In this document: positions 17,644 to 26,243 of the stretch, one piece after another | Layout: each line of letters begins with the position of its first letter | Position numbering within the stretch: the stretch's first letter is position 1 | Source: Hinthialibacter sp964556895 | GTDB taxonomy: Bacteria > Hinthialibacterota > Hinthialibacteria > Hinthialibacterales > Hinthialibacteraceae | Direction of reading: 5' to 3' | Assembly: GCA_964556895.1 (NCBI GenBank) | Contig: CAZKYC010000023.1 | Span: 1 to 51,913, forward strand | Length of the DNA: 51,913 bases | The notes under the pieces: generated by a model | Database searches by the model: none | What the model was told of the DNA's origin: nothing | The model's input: the letters and a program-made list of their open reading frames with translations, nothing else | Program-made: the position numbers and the translations under genes

Positions 17644-19017
17644 TTATGCGATTTCCCAGCCGCGGCGGTATTCTTTGCTCACATACTGATTTGCTTCATT
17701 CTTATTTGTGAAACGCATGGTGGGGCCGTCCCATAGCAGGGTTTCATAGGGGTAGCGAATTGAGATGTTGCCCATCACTACCCATTCGGTCAATGGGCCG
17801 GCGTGATCAAAATTTGAGCTCGCCTTTGAGCCAGTCTTACAAGAGCGGATCCAATCTTCTTTGTGCATGCGGTCGCGGTCGCCGCCGCCAATGACGGGAA
17901 TACGGGGGATGATCTCTTGGGGCTTTTTGAAATTTTTGATGATTTCGCCATTGGCCGCTAATACGTTGCCTTCTTCGCCTTTCATAACGATTAGGCCCTT
18001 TTCGCCGACAAACATTGTGCTGGTTGATTCGCTGAGCAGGTTGAGCTGCTCTGAATAGCCCTCGGGCAATTTGGGTTTTAGTTTGCCGTCATACCAGGTT
18101 AGAGTTAGCGCATCAAAGTTGCCGCGTTTGGGGAACTGATATTCAATGATGGCTTCTGTTGGATAGGTCTGACTGTTGGCGTCTTTTTGATGGATGCACA
18201 TCACGCTGGTCGGGTATTCTAACTGAAGCGCTTTGACAACCGGGCTGAGGTTATGGCAGGCGATGTCGCCTAACGCGCCGCAGCCATAGTCCCACCAGCC
18301 GCGCCATTTGAATGGACAATAGCCTTTGTTATAGGGGCGGTATGGCGCGGTTCCCAGCCATAGGTCCCAGTCGAGATAGTCAGGCACGTCTTGTTCTTCA
18401 AGCATATTCGGGATGCCTTGCGGCCACCAGCCGATGGGGCGGTTGGTCCACGAGTGGACTTCATGCACCTGGCCGATCATTCCGCTCCAGATCATTTCTG
18501 CGACCTCGCGGTGTTTTGCCGTGGCGGCGCCTTGGTTGCCCATTTGGGTCGCGACGCCGAACTGGTTGGCGGTCTCGCGCAACAAGCGCGCTTCAAACAC
18601 GGTGTGGGTCAATGGTTTTTGCACATAGACGTGCTTGCCGCGCTGCATGCAATCCATCGCGATACAGGCGTGCATGTGGTCTGGGGTTGAGATGGTGACA
18701 GCGTCGATCTCAGGGCAGTCGTCTAACATCTTGCGGTAATCTTTAAACTGTTTGGCGTTGGGGTAACGGTTGAAGGTCCCGCCGCCGTGGCGCCAATCAA
18801 CGTCACAGAGCGCTACGATGTTTTGGCTGTTGCAGGTATCGACGTCGCTTGAGCCTTTGCCGCCGATGCCAACGCTGGCGATGTTGAGTTTTTCATTGGC
18901 TGATTGATAGCCGCTTTGGGCGAGCGTTGTATTGTGGGTTCGCTGGGTTGCGCAACCGGCTGATGTTGCTGCGGCGGAGGCAAGAAGAAACTGGCGTCGA
19001 TTGAATGATGATTTCAT
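17644..19017 (-). CDS. Tat-exported Gfo/Idh/MocA oxidoreductase (possible lipoprotein)
   Basis: NAD(P)-dependent sugar or glycoside dehydrogenase family. I start at ATG 19017, 6 bases after GGGGGAT, giving SSFNRRQFLLASAAATSAGC: a twin-arginine signal ending at a Cys22 that could be lipidated. The Rossmann part has SVGIGGKGSSD (dinucleotide loop) and VYVQKPLTH, where the usual EKP is QKP; the C-terminal sheet domain contains GWWDYGCGALGDIACH. Tat export would carry the enzyme out with its cofactor already bound, as in glucose-fructose oxidoreductase. It is preceded by a strong promoter and ends at a terminator, so it is monocistronic. The substrate is unknown; planctomycete-type paralogues are usually assigned only to the family. 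Confidence 0.88.
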   Translation of the reverse strand: MKSSFNRRQFLLASAAATSAGCATQRTHNTTLAQSGYQSANEKLNIASVGIGGKGSSDVDTCNSQNIVALCDVDWRHGGGTFNRYPNAKQFKDYRKMLDDCPEIDAVTISTPDHMHACIAMDCMQRGKHVYVQKPLTHTVFEARLLRETANQFGVATQMGNQGAATAKHREVAEMIWSGMIGQVHEVHSWTNRPIGWWPQGIPNMLEEQDVPDYLDWDLWLGTAPYRPYNKGYCPFKWRGWWDYGCGALGDIACHNLSPVVKALQLEYPTSVMCIHQKDANSQTYPTEAIIEYQFPKRGNFDALTLTWYDGKLKPKLPEGYSEQLNLLSESTSTMFVGEKGLIVMKGEEGNVLAANGEIIKNFKKPQEIIPRIPVIGGGDRDRMHKEDWIRSCKTGSKASSNFDHAGPLTEWVVMGNISIRYPYETLLWDGPTMRFTNKNEANQYVSKEYRRGWEIA

Positions 19018-19048
19018 GATATCCCCCAGAAGAAGTATAGTTAAAACT

Positions 19049-19078
19049 GTTATAAAGCATTTATCCACACAATGTCAA
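19049..19078 (-). promoter_or_regulatory. promoter of the exported oxidoreductase gene
   Basis: Minus strand TTGACA (19078-19073), 18-base spacer, TATAAC (19054-19049), about 30 bases before the ATG at 19017. One of the clearest promoter matches in the window. Confidence 0.65.
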
Positions 19079-19162
19079 GCAATCAACCCTATCGCTTGAT
19101 TCAATAAGGAGTTTCGTTTTAGTATCCGAGTGTATCTAAAATAAAAAAAGGGGAGACGATCA

Positions 19163-20551
19163 ATGCGGATTCATTTCATGGGAGCGGCTGGCGGCGTGAC
19201 CGGCTCCATGCACCTCATCGAAGTTAACGGCAAGCGCATATTGTTAGACTGCGGGTTTTTTCAGGGACGGCGTGATGAAAGCAACCGCCTGAATCGCAAT
19301 CTCCCCTTTTCGCAGCAAAATATCGATTGCATGGTGTTGTCGCACGCCCATATCGACCACAGCGGCAACATCCCTCAACTCGGGCGCGGATATGACGGCA
19401 ATATTTTTTGTACGCTGGCGACGCGCGACCTTTGCGCGGTGATGTTGATGGACAGCGCCCATATTCAAGAAAAAGACGCTGAGTTTTATAACAAAAAAAT
19501 CGCCCATAGCCCCGATGAGTTTATTTCGCCCATCTACAGCTACGCGGATGTCGATAAATGTTTAAAGCAATTTGTAGGGATCAACTATGAGCGCCCGTTC
19601 CATATTTGTGACGGGGTAAGCTTGACGTTTTATGACGCAGGGCACGTGCTTGGTTCAGCCGTCGTAGTGTTAGACATTGTCGAAGACGGCAAGAAGCGCC
19701 GGCTGGTCTATAGCGGCGACATCGGGCGCCGTATGAAGCCCATTCTCAAAGACCCGGTCTATATTAACGACGCTGAGATCATGTTATTAGAAAGCACCTA
19801 TGGTAACCGTGAACACGAACCCATCGAACTGGCTGACGACCAACTCGCCCAAGCCGTGAATGACATTTACGCCCGAAAGGGCAAACTGATCATTCCCAGC
19901 TTCGCCTTAGAGCGCACTCAGGAGATTGTCTACTGCCTGAGAAAACTGCTCAAAGAAAACCGCATTCAACCCATCCCGATATTTATTGACAGCCCGTTGG
20001 CGATCAAAGTGACGGAAATTTTCAGGCTGCACCCTGAATGTTATGACGAAGAAATTATTTCGTTATTTACCATGCGCGAGGACCCGTTTGAGTTTCCAGG
20101 GTTGGAAATGTCGCGCAGCAAGGAGTCGTCACAGGCTCTCAATGATATGTCAGGCCCGATGATTATTTTGTCGGCGTCAGGGATGTGTGAGGCGGGCCGC
20201 ATTCTTCATCACTTGCGTAACAATATTGGCGACCAGAACAATATGATCTTAATCGTGGGCTTTCAGGCAAAGAACACCTTGGGACGAAAGATATTGGAAC
20301 GCCATTCGACGGTGCGCATCTTTGGCCTTGAACACGACCTTGAGGCTGAAGTACGCGTTATCAACGCCTATAGCGGCCATGCCGATCAACATGGCTTGGA
20401 CGCCTTCGCCCACGCGTCGAAAGACACGCTGAAGCATCTTTTCTTAGTCCATGGCGAGTCTGAGCAAAGCAAGGCGATGGCGGAGCGTTTAAGCCAGAAT
20501 GGGTTCTCGAATATCAAGGTTCCTGAACGCGGCGAGCATGTGGATGTATAA
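19163..20551 (+). CDS. metallo-beta-lactamase/beta-CASP family nuclease-like hydrolase
   Basis: Cytoplasmic metallo-hydrolase of the CPSF/beta-CASP type, a family that includes RNA endo/exonucleases. The metal motif HAHIDHSG begins at His61; DAGHVLGSA, YSGDIGRR and LLESTYGNREH follow; the beta-CASP insert (about 205-400) ends with SGMCEAGRILHH, and the C-terminal SGHADQHG and LVHGES supply the final histidines. At 462 residues it matches YsaA/CPSF-like bacterial members rather than RNase J, which is longer. RNA processing is the family expectation; its target is unknown. Stand-alone gene, divergent from the oxidoreductase. Confidence 0.92.
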   Translation: MRIHFMGAAGGVTGSMHLIEVNGKRILLDCGFFQGRRDESNRLNRNLPFSQQNIDCMVLSHAHIDHSGNIPQLGRGYDGNIFCTLATRDLCAVMLMDSAHIQEKDAEFYNKKIAHSPDEFISPIYSYADVDKCLKQFVGINYERPFHICDGVSLTFYDAGHVLGSAVVVLDIVEDGKKRRLVYSGDIGRRMKPILKDPVYINDAEIMLLESTYGNREHEPIELADDQLAQAVNDIYARKGKLIIPSFALERTQEIVYCLRKLLKENRIQPIPIFIDSPLAIKVTEIFRLHPECYDEEIISLFTMREDPFEFPGLEMSRSKESSQALNDMSGPMIILSASGMCEAGRILHHLRNNIGDQNNMILIVGFQAKNTLGRKILERHSTVRIFGLEHDLEAEVRVINAYSGHADQHGLDAFAHASKDTLKHLFLVHGESEQSKAMAERLSQNGFSNIKVPERGEHVDV

Positions 20552-20639
20552 CTAGTGAGTGTAAATTCTATCAAGAGAAGTACAGTACCTACTATCGGAA
20601 TTATGTCGGTTAGAGCCATTCGCTGAAAGTTTTTGCATT

Positions 20640-21218
20640 ATGGAATTGACAAAAAAAGAGACGTATTTCATCGCCGTATTTACGGTGATTTGTCTCGTGT
20701 ATTTCTTGATTAGCTACATGTTTGATCAGATCATCGATTTGGCGTATTACGACGAACTGCAAGCATTGTTTGTCCCCATGCTTCTCTATCCATCATTCCA
20801 CTATTCACGAAAAATTTTTTTGGTCAGCACGGGCCTGGTCCTCATCACAATCTCAGCGACAGACTTGGCGTTTATGAATGACGCGGCTGGCGGTATTAGA
20901 ACGGCTGCGATCGTACTGGTCGGCGTGTTGCTGGCGCAAGAGATCATTTACCGAAACGCGCGGGTGCAACGACGATTAAAAGAAGAAAATGAACAAATCA
21001 CCAAACAGCTGGAAAAAACGCTCGACAAAGTGCGTCGCTTAAGTGAAATTTTGCCGATGTGCGGGGTCTGTAACCAACTTCGCACTGACGACGAAACCTG
21101 GAGCGCGTTTGAGAAGTTTCTTAAGAAAGAATTAGACGTCGATCTGATTCATGGCGTATGTGAAAATTGCCTTCGTGAAATGATGGAAGACATCTCCGTT
21201 AAGAAAATTCAAGATTAA
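20640..21218 (+). CDS. small membrane protein with coiled coil and Cys-rich signalling tail
   Basis: 192 residues. The N-terminal half has several hydrophobic segments (about 10-30, 45-60, 65-82 and 90-105), then a charged coiled coil (about 112-140, RRLKEENEQITKQLEKTLDK) and a C-terminal cysteine domain (CGVCNQL then HGVCENC). The CxxC...HGxCxxC tail is a recurrent module at the ends of PAS, response-regulator and GAF signalling proteins, possibly metal-binding. Here it is joined directly to a membrane anchor with no kinase domain, so the protein could be a sensor or scaffold lacking output. Function unknown. It follows the beta-CASP gene by 88 bases. Confidence 0.75.
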   Translation: MELTKKETYFIAVFTVICLVYFLISYMFDQIIDLAYYDELQALFVPMLLYPSFHYSRKIFLVSTGLVLITISATDLAFMNDAAGGIRTAAIVLVGVLLAQEIIYRNARVQRRLKEENEQITKQLEKTLDKVRRLSEILPMCGVCNQLRTDDETWSAFEKFLKKELDVDLIHGVCENCLREMMEDISVKKIQD

Positions 21219-21219
21219 T

Positions 21220-21384
21220 GGCTTATCTGGGGTTTGGATACGTTCTCTCAAATTGAATTACAATTTCCAGACACGATCTCAAAGATGATTTTTTTTATCG
21301 CTGTATGTGGCATGGGTACAACTCTGCTCGCTTCGGCGCCGCTCCGCTTTGTTGCACAGACGCTCACAGAGTTGCTCCCATGCC
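21220..21384 (+). repeat. 165-base dispersed repeat containing structured core, copy b
   Basis: The whole segment matches 39101-39264 with scattered differences. Both copies share GGATACGTTCTCTCAAATTG, a T run and then the structured core (21309-21384). In the core GGCATGGGTACAACTCTG pairs with CAGAGTTGCTCCCATGCC (16 of 18), enclosing CGCTTCGGCG and TTTGT-TGC-ACAGA hairpins. It starts one base after the stop of the membrane protein gene. Confidence 0.75.
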
Positions 21385-21486
21385 TGAGTTGGATTGTCTA
21401 TTATTGAAAGGACGAATATCGTTTTTTGCCCCAATTCCAGGTCATCCAGCAAGGGAAGTACTGAAATATCGGAAGAACCAGATTAA

Positions 21487-21708
21487 TCAATCTGACACCG
21501 GCGTTGGCTCGCTTGTTTTCTGCGCCAGCGCGACCCACCCGTTATCGGTATACACCGGGGCGGGCCAAATCTGGCCAACTTGGCGAATTCGATAATACGG
21601 CCGAGTATTTAAATCTTCGAGTTTTCGTCTGAACCACCAGTGGACAGGCAGGATATTTAACTCGCGGAGTAATACAGGATGAAACGAGTAGCGTTTTTGC
21701 AGTTTCAT
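21487..21708 (-). CDS. small hypothetical protein
   Basis: 73-residue basic, aromatic-rich reading frame beginning MKLQKRYSFHPVLLREL and containing RRKLEDLN and RQVGQIWPAPVYTDNGW. GAGGG lies six bases before the ATG. It resembles no family I can name and could be a small DNA-binding or regulatory protein. It occupies an otherwise empty gap between the copy-b repeat and an oxidoreductase gene. The ribosome site and biased composition favour a real gene, but a chance ORF is possible. Confidence 0.45.
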   Translation of the reverse strand: MKLQKRYSFHPVLLRELNILPVHWWFRRKLEDLNTRPYYRIRQVGQIWPAPVYTDNGWVALAQKTSEPTPVSD

Positions 21709-21871
21709 CAGTTTCCCTCATATCATAAACGCGCCAAAGCGCAGGTATCTTAATTAACGTATGGTGTATGATCATCGTTTTGTCTTGATTAGCAAGTGTA
21801 ACATAAATACACCGCAATACACCGCCAACTTTTTAATGGAAATTTAATTTAAGCCATTTATATCTTTGCAG

Positions 21872-23209
21872 TTAGGTTAACCCGTCTAATGTCCATGGCT
21901 CACGCATGGGGCGTGACAGCAGCCAGTTGGCTGGTGGATCGCCGATAAATTCTTCCTTGTCAGGGTTCCATCGTAATTTTCGTTTAAGCAACATGGCGAT
22001 ATGGCCAATGTGGGCGATGGTGATGGTGCGGTGGCCGATTTCAGCGGGGGCGTAACACTCTTCGCGCGATTTGACGCAATCAAGAAAATTGCGTTGTTCG
22101 CCTTCAGGACAGGTATAGAGTTGCACCTCGTCGTCACCGATCTTTTCTTTCAGAATTGATTGAGAGCTCGCTTCTAAGTCAGCGCGCCAGCCGTTGTTGC
22201 CGATCCAGCCATCTTCGCCGATGAATTTCAAATAGGGGTTGTGTGATTCGACTGTCATGACGACGCCGTCGGCGAAGGTGTAGCGAACAATGAAATCATG
22301 GGCGACGTTATAGAGGCCGTCTTTGGGGAACTTGCCTTCGCCTTCGATTTCGACGGGGCCAGTGTGTTCGGTGTCATGCCCCCATTGGGCGAGATCAATC
22401 ATGTGGGCGCCCCAGTCGGTCAACTGCCCGCCTGAGTAGTCGAGTATCCAACGGAAGTTCCAATGGCAGCGCGCTTGGCTATACGGGCGAACCGGCGCCT
22501 GGCCCAGCCACATGTCATAATCAAACCCTTCGGGCGGTTCTTTGACCTGCATGTCGGCTTTGCGAATACTTGGCTTGCCCGGCAGCCCGACGTGGATTTC
22601 TTTGAGTTTTCCAATACGCCCGTTACGCACCAGCGAACACATGCGGTGGTAGTTTTTGTCGGAGCGGTTTTCAGTCGCGGTTTGAAACACGCGGTTGTGT
22701 TTCTTGATGGCGTTAGCCAAGACGCGGCCTTCGACAACAGTCAGCGAAAGCGGTTTTTCGCACATCACGTCTTTGCCCGCCTGGACCGCCATTACCGAAG
22801 GGATGACGTGCCAATGGTCGGGGGCAGCGTTCATGATAGCGTCGATATCGGTGCGGGCGATGACGGAGCGAAAGTCGTTGTAGTCGTCGCAGCCCTTGTA
22901 GGCGCCGCGTTCTTGCATGTCAGCGTAGCGCGTCTCGATCAGGTTCTTGGCTTCGAGCCTGCGGGAGCGGTCAACGTCGCACACCGCCAGGATGCGGCAG
23001 TCAGGCTCGGGAAGAAAGCGCTTGATGTTGCGGTTGATGCCGTGGTCGCCTGTGCCAATGACGCCGAGGGTGATTTGGTCGCTGGGCGCGACCTTTCCGT
23101 CGCGGCCTAAGACGGATGAAGATAAGACCATCGGCGCAGCGGCGCCCATCGCAGCGATGGAACTTTGGCGAAGAAACGAACGGCGAGTGTGTTGGGTTGA
23201 ATTAGACAT
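21872..23209 (-). CDS. Tat-exported Gfo/Idh/MocA oxidoreductase
   Basis: 445-residue NAD(P)-dependent dehydrogenase-type protein. ATG 23209 follows GGGAGA by about 8 bases; in-frame ATGs at 23215 and 23239 are less well placed. The signal TRRSFLRQSSIAAMGAAAP is twin-arginine. GVIGTGDHG is the dinucleotide loop, CEKPLSLTV the conserved Lys-Pro segment, and GGQLTDWGAHMIDLAQW the catalytic-domain helix of the planctomycete subtype. It belongs to the same broad subgroup as the 17644-19017 protein. No operon partner; its exported location suggests oxidation of sugars or glycosides in the periplasm, which is inference. Confidence 0.88.
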   Translation of the reverse strand: MSNSTQHTRRSFLRQSSIAAMGAAAPMVLSSSVLGRDGKVAPSDQITLGVIGTGDHGINRNIKRFLPEPDCRILAVCDVDRSRRLEAKNLIETRYADMQERGAYKGCDDYNDFRSVIARTDIDAIMNAAPDHWHVIPSVMAVQAGKDVMCEKPLSLTVVEGRVLANAIKKHNRVFQTATENRSDKNYHRMCSLVRNGRIGKLKEIHVGLPGKPSIRKADMQVKEPPEGFDYDMWLGQAPVRPYSQARCHWNFRWILDYSGGQLTDWGAHMIDLAQWGHDTEHTGPVEIEGEGKFPKDGLYNVAHDFIVRYTFADGVVMTVESHNPYLKFIGEDGWIGNNGWRADLEASSQSILKEKIGDDEVQLYTCPEGEQRNFLDCVKSREECYAPAEIGHRTITIAHIGHIAMLLKRKLRWNPDKEEFIGDPPANWLLSRPMREPWTLDGLT

Positions 23210-23338
23210 GACCATTTCTCCCACAATATAACTTAGCAATCATTTAATCATTTCAACGATGCAACTGATAGGTTTGAATCATTTCAAATTATACTTGAGA
23301 TAGAAAAACAAAAAGAATTTGAATCAGTCATCCATTCA

Positions 23339-23581
23339 TTGGGCGGGACCGTGGTTGACGAGTCGCTGCCCTGGAGAGACGCAATCGGTGAAGCCACGCC
23401 AGGAGAACAGTTGAGAACCGCGAGTAGCGTTAGAGAAATGACTCAATTGAAATTAGCAGACCTGTCTGGCGTGCCGCGCCGACATATATCTGAAATGGAG
23501 AACGGGAAAAGAACGATTGGGAAAGCACACGCAAAAAAAAATGCGTGTGTATTGAATTTCGATTATCGGTTATTTCTTTAG
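23339..23581 (+). CDS. XRE-type helix-turn-helix protein, orphan antitoxin-like, start uncertain
   Basis: The last 60 residues are a confident HTH: MTQLKLADLSGVPRRHISEM, ENGKRTIGKAHAKK and the closing DYRLFL, a common antitoxin-type XRE ending. The only standard start is TTG at 23339 without a ribosome site. The open frame continues upstream to 23237 with coding-like sequence (IILEIEKQKEFESVIHSLGG) but contains no ATG, GTG or TTG. No toxin gene adjoins it. The gene may be a decaying remnant of a toxin-antitoxin pair or use a rare start. It lies between divergent and convergent housekeeping genes. Confidence 0.6.
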   Translation: MGGTVVDESLPWRDAIGEATPGEQLRTASSVREMTQLKLADLSGVPRRHISEMENGKRTIGKAHAKKNACVLNFDYRLFL

Positions 23582-23606
23582 TATACTTCAGTGACTTACT
23601 TCTAAC

Positions 23607-25064
23607 TTATAGCCCGAATGCGGTTTTGAATTCGTGGAAGTGGCGGTTGTCTTGAGGGTTGAGCAGGGTGACGGCTTTTCCGGTGGCTCCGGCGCGCGCG
23701 GTGCGGCCAATGCGGTGAATGTGGTCTTCGGGCGACATGGCGAGGTCGTAGTTTATCACCAACGCAACACCTTCGATGTCTAGGCCGCGCGAAGCGACGT
23801 CCGTTCCAACTAATATGTTATAGCGTCCTTGTTTAAACATTTCGACGGCGCGCATGCGGTCAGCCTGGTCAATGTCGCCATGAATGCGGGTGGCGTGATA
23901 GTTGTCGCGCTTCAGCCGCTGGCAGAGTTTTTCGGTTTCGCGTTTGGTCGCGACAAAGACGATGATGGGGCCGCTCTCTTTGTCGAGTTCTTGGCGCAGG
24001 CGCTTGTCTTTTTCTTCTAAATTTCTGACGCGGACAATTTCCTGTTGGACGGATTTGAGCGGGGTCAGGTCAGGCGCGCCGACGTCAACGAAGACCGGGT
24101 CTTTTAACTGGACGACGCGCATCTTTTGAATCTCTTCGACCAATGTCGCTGAGAAAAGCAACACCTGCGGCTTCTCATAGAAACACGCAAAGATGTCTTT
24201 GATTTGCGGCATGAAGCCCATGTCTAACATGCGGTCGGCTTCGTCAAGAACAATGATCTCAGCGCAATCAATGCGGAAGCGCCCGCGTGATTGAATATCG
24301 AGCAGGCGCCCGGGCGTTGCGATCAAAATATCGGGGGATTCTTTCAATTGGACGATCTGGTCGAGAATATGGTCGCCGCCATAAATCGCGATGGATTTCA
24401 AATCAGTATCAGCAATAAGTCGATCAACGACTTCGGTGATTTGAACGGCCAGTTCTCGTGTGGGGGCCACGATCAGGCCGCGTAATCCTTTCCCCGGTTT
24501 GTCTTTAAGAAGTTCAATCATCGGCAGCACAAATGCCAGTGTTTTTCCACTTCCGGTTTGGGCGCGGCCTACCACATCATGCCCTTTTAAAATGTGTGGA
24601 ATCGCGCAGCCTTGGATGGGGGTGGTTTCTTCGAACCCCTGCTTTTTAATGTTTGCCAATACATCGTCAGACAACCCCAGCGTATCGAATGGGACGCGCC
24701 ACTCGCTCAGGTCGACCAGGGCTTCGTGTTCGCCGTCGTGTGAGGGGCCGGGAGCGATAATGGTTTCTGGCTCAACCTTAACAGGCTTTTTAACGAGTTC
24801 GCTGATGCGCTCCAGGGTTTGTGGGTCTGTATCAGACGCCGTCAAGACTCTGTCTTCAACTTCACATTCGTTGAGTAGCTGAATGGCTTTTGGTTGAAAG
24901 CGATCGTTTTTAAGCCAGACGTAGGCCGTTTGATCGCCATTCGAATTTTTCTCTAGAAAAACCCGCTTGGAGTGAATGCGGTTTCCGTCAAGCAACGCTT
25001 TAATTATATCTTCGGTATAGCGTGCTGGTATGTTTTGTATGGTGATCGCAGGCGTTTTAGGCAT
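23607..25064 (-). CDS. DEAD-box RNA helicase with N-terminal RRM-like domain
   Basis: ATP-dependent RNA helicase. All core motifs are present: TTPIQ (Q), AQTGSGKT (I, Lys174), PTRELA, ATPGR, DEAD (from Asp274), SAT, ATKRETEKL, TDVASRGLDI and HRIGRTARAG. Unusually, residues 1-75 look like an RNA-recognition-motif fold (ITIQNIPARYTEDIIKALL, KRVFLEKNSNGDQTAYVWLK) placed before the helicase; bacterial DEAD proteins such as DbpA normally carry RNA-binding domains at the C-terminus. A linker with low-complexity acidic/Pro sequence separates them. It ends 25 bases after the HTH gene on the opposite strand. Ribosome assembly or RNA turnover is the family expectation. Confidence 0.93.
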   Translation of the reverse strand: MPKTPAITIQNIPARYTEDIIKALLDGNRIHSKRVFLEKNSNGDQTAYVWLKNDRFQPKAIQLLNECEVEDRVLTASDTDPQTLERISELVKKPVKVEPETIIAPGPSHDGEHEALVDLSEWRVPFDTLGLSDDVLANIKKQGFEETTPIQGCAIPHILKGHDVVGRAQTGSGKTLAFVLPMIELLKDKPGKGLRGLIVAPTRELAVQITEVVDRLIADTDLKSIAIYGGDHILDQIVQLKESPDILIATPGRLLDIQSRGRFRIDCAEIIVLDEADRMLDMGFMPQIKDIFACFYEKPQVLLFSATLVEEIQKMRVVQLKDPVFVDVGAPDLTPLKSVQQEIVRVRNLEEKDKRLRQELDKESGPIIVFVATKRETEKLCQRLKRDNYHATRIHGDIDQADRMRAVEMFKQGRYNILVGTDVASRGLDIEGVALVINYDLAMSPEDHIHRIGRTARAGATGKAVTLLNPQDNRHFHEFKTAFGL

Positions 25065-25203
25065 GAATGACTAGAGATACTTTCCTATATGATATTGTTA
25101 AATGTAGCCACACCCTTCGCGCCGTCAAGCCGTTGCGCCTAGACCCGGCGCGATCAGCTGTTTACATTGTGCTATCAGAATTTGTTTGATGGAGGATATC
25201 GGG

Positions 25204-26160
25204 ATGGAAAATTCAATGACACGCAGACACTTTTCGGCTTTGGCGGCGACCGCCGCAGGGGCCGTTTTACGTTCACCAAAACCAGTACACGCCAAGGCGG
25301 GAGTCAAGATGTTCCCGAATCTAGGCATGGGGCACCTGCGCGTTACAGGCGATTTGAGAAAGTCGGTCGAGTACGCAATCGAATTTGGTTTTGGCGGCGT
25401 AAACCCCAGCGTTGGCGATTTGGCCAAGATGAGCGACGCCGAGCGGGACGAGTTTGTGATGATGATGAAAACCCATCACATTCAATGGGGCGCCAGCGGC
25501 CTGCCGTTTAATTTTCGCGTCGACCAAGACACTCACAAAAAAGGTATCAGCGCCTTGCCCAATCAAGCCAAAGTGCTGCAATCAGCAGGCGTTACCCGCG
25601 TCTCAACCTGGATCATGCCGCGCCACAACGAATTGACCTACATGCAGAACTTTAAACAACATCGTGACCGTTTGGGCGAGGCGGCGGTGATTCTCAAAGA
25701 CTACGGCATGCGTTTTGGGTTGGAGTTTGTCGGGCCGCAGACCCTACTGGTCGGCGGGCGCTATCCGTTTATCCATACCCAAAAAGAAATGTTGGAACTC
25801 TGCGATGCGATCGGTACGGGCAACATGGGGCTGCTCTTTGACGCCTGGCACTGGCATTCGTCCGGCGGCACCGTCGAAGAAGCCAAGCAATTGACCAATG
25901 ACCTAGTCATCAACGTTCATGTCAATGACGCGCCCAAGGGGGTTGCGCTCGAAGATTTGATTGACCAAAAGCGCGAGTTGCCGTGCGCCACTGGTGTGAT
26001 TGATATGAAGGGTTTTATCAATGCGCTTCAAGGGATTGGCTATGATGGGCCAGTTACGGTCGAGCCGTTTAATCAGCCATTGTGGGACATGGACGACCGC
26101 GCCGCGCTCAAGAAAACCCAAGAGTCGCTGGATTGCGTCTTTGGCCTGATTGAGGTTTAA
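25204..26160 (+). CDS. Tat-exported xylose-isomerase-like TIM barrel
   Basis: 318-residue sugar isomerase/epimerase-fold protein. GGAGG lies 8 bases before ATG 25204, whereas ATG 25189 overlaps that site. The signal TRRHFSALAATAAGAVLRS is twin-arginine. Candidate metal ligands are Glu174 (LEFVGP), Asp213 (LFDAWHWH), His239 (NVHVNDAP) and Glu287 (VEPFNQP), the same four-residue pattern as other members here. It is monocistronic, bounded by a strong terminator. Substrate unknown; activity outside the cytoplasm on keto-sugars or 3-keto-glycosides is plausible. Confidence 0.87.
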   Translation: MENSMTRRHFSALAATAAGAVLRSPKPVHAKAGVKMFPNLGMGHLRVTGDLRKSVEYAIEFGFGGVNPSVGDLAKMSDAERDEFVMMMKTHHIQWGASGLPFNFRVDQDTHKKGISALPNQAKVLQSAGVTRVSTWIMPRHNELTYMQNFKQHRDRLGEAAVILKDYGMRFGLEFVGPQTLLVGGRYPFIHTQKEMLELCDAIGTGNMGLLFDAWHWHSSGGTVEEAKQLTNDLVINVHVNDAPKGVALEDLIDQKRELPCATGVIDMKGFINALQGIGYDGPVTVEPFNQPLWDMDDRAALKKTQESLDCVFGLIEV

Positions 26161-26183
26161 ATTGATTCAGAAGCAAAATACCA

Positions 26184-26215
26184 ACGCCCTCGTTTTGAGC
26201 GAGGGCGTTTTTTTC
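26184..26215 (+). terminator. intrinsic terminator
   Basis: ACGCCCTCG / CGAGGGCGT perfect stem followed by seven or more T residues, isolating the TIM-barrel gene from the gmhB operon. Confidence 0.9.
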
Positions 26216-26243
26216 TTGTTAGCAGTTGAAAGAGAGTTTCACC

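Noticed and set aside
17324..17689. 121-codon plus-strand reading frame
   Set aside because: It crosses structured repeat copy a and the terminator and enters the oxidoreductase gene antisense; no ribosome site or domain.
22463..23110. 215-codon plus-strand frame
   Set aside because: Antisense shadow of an intact Tat-exported oxidoreductase with all family motifs.
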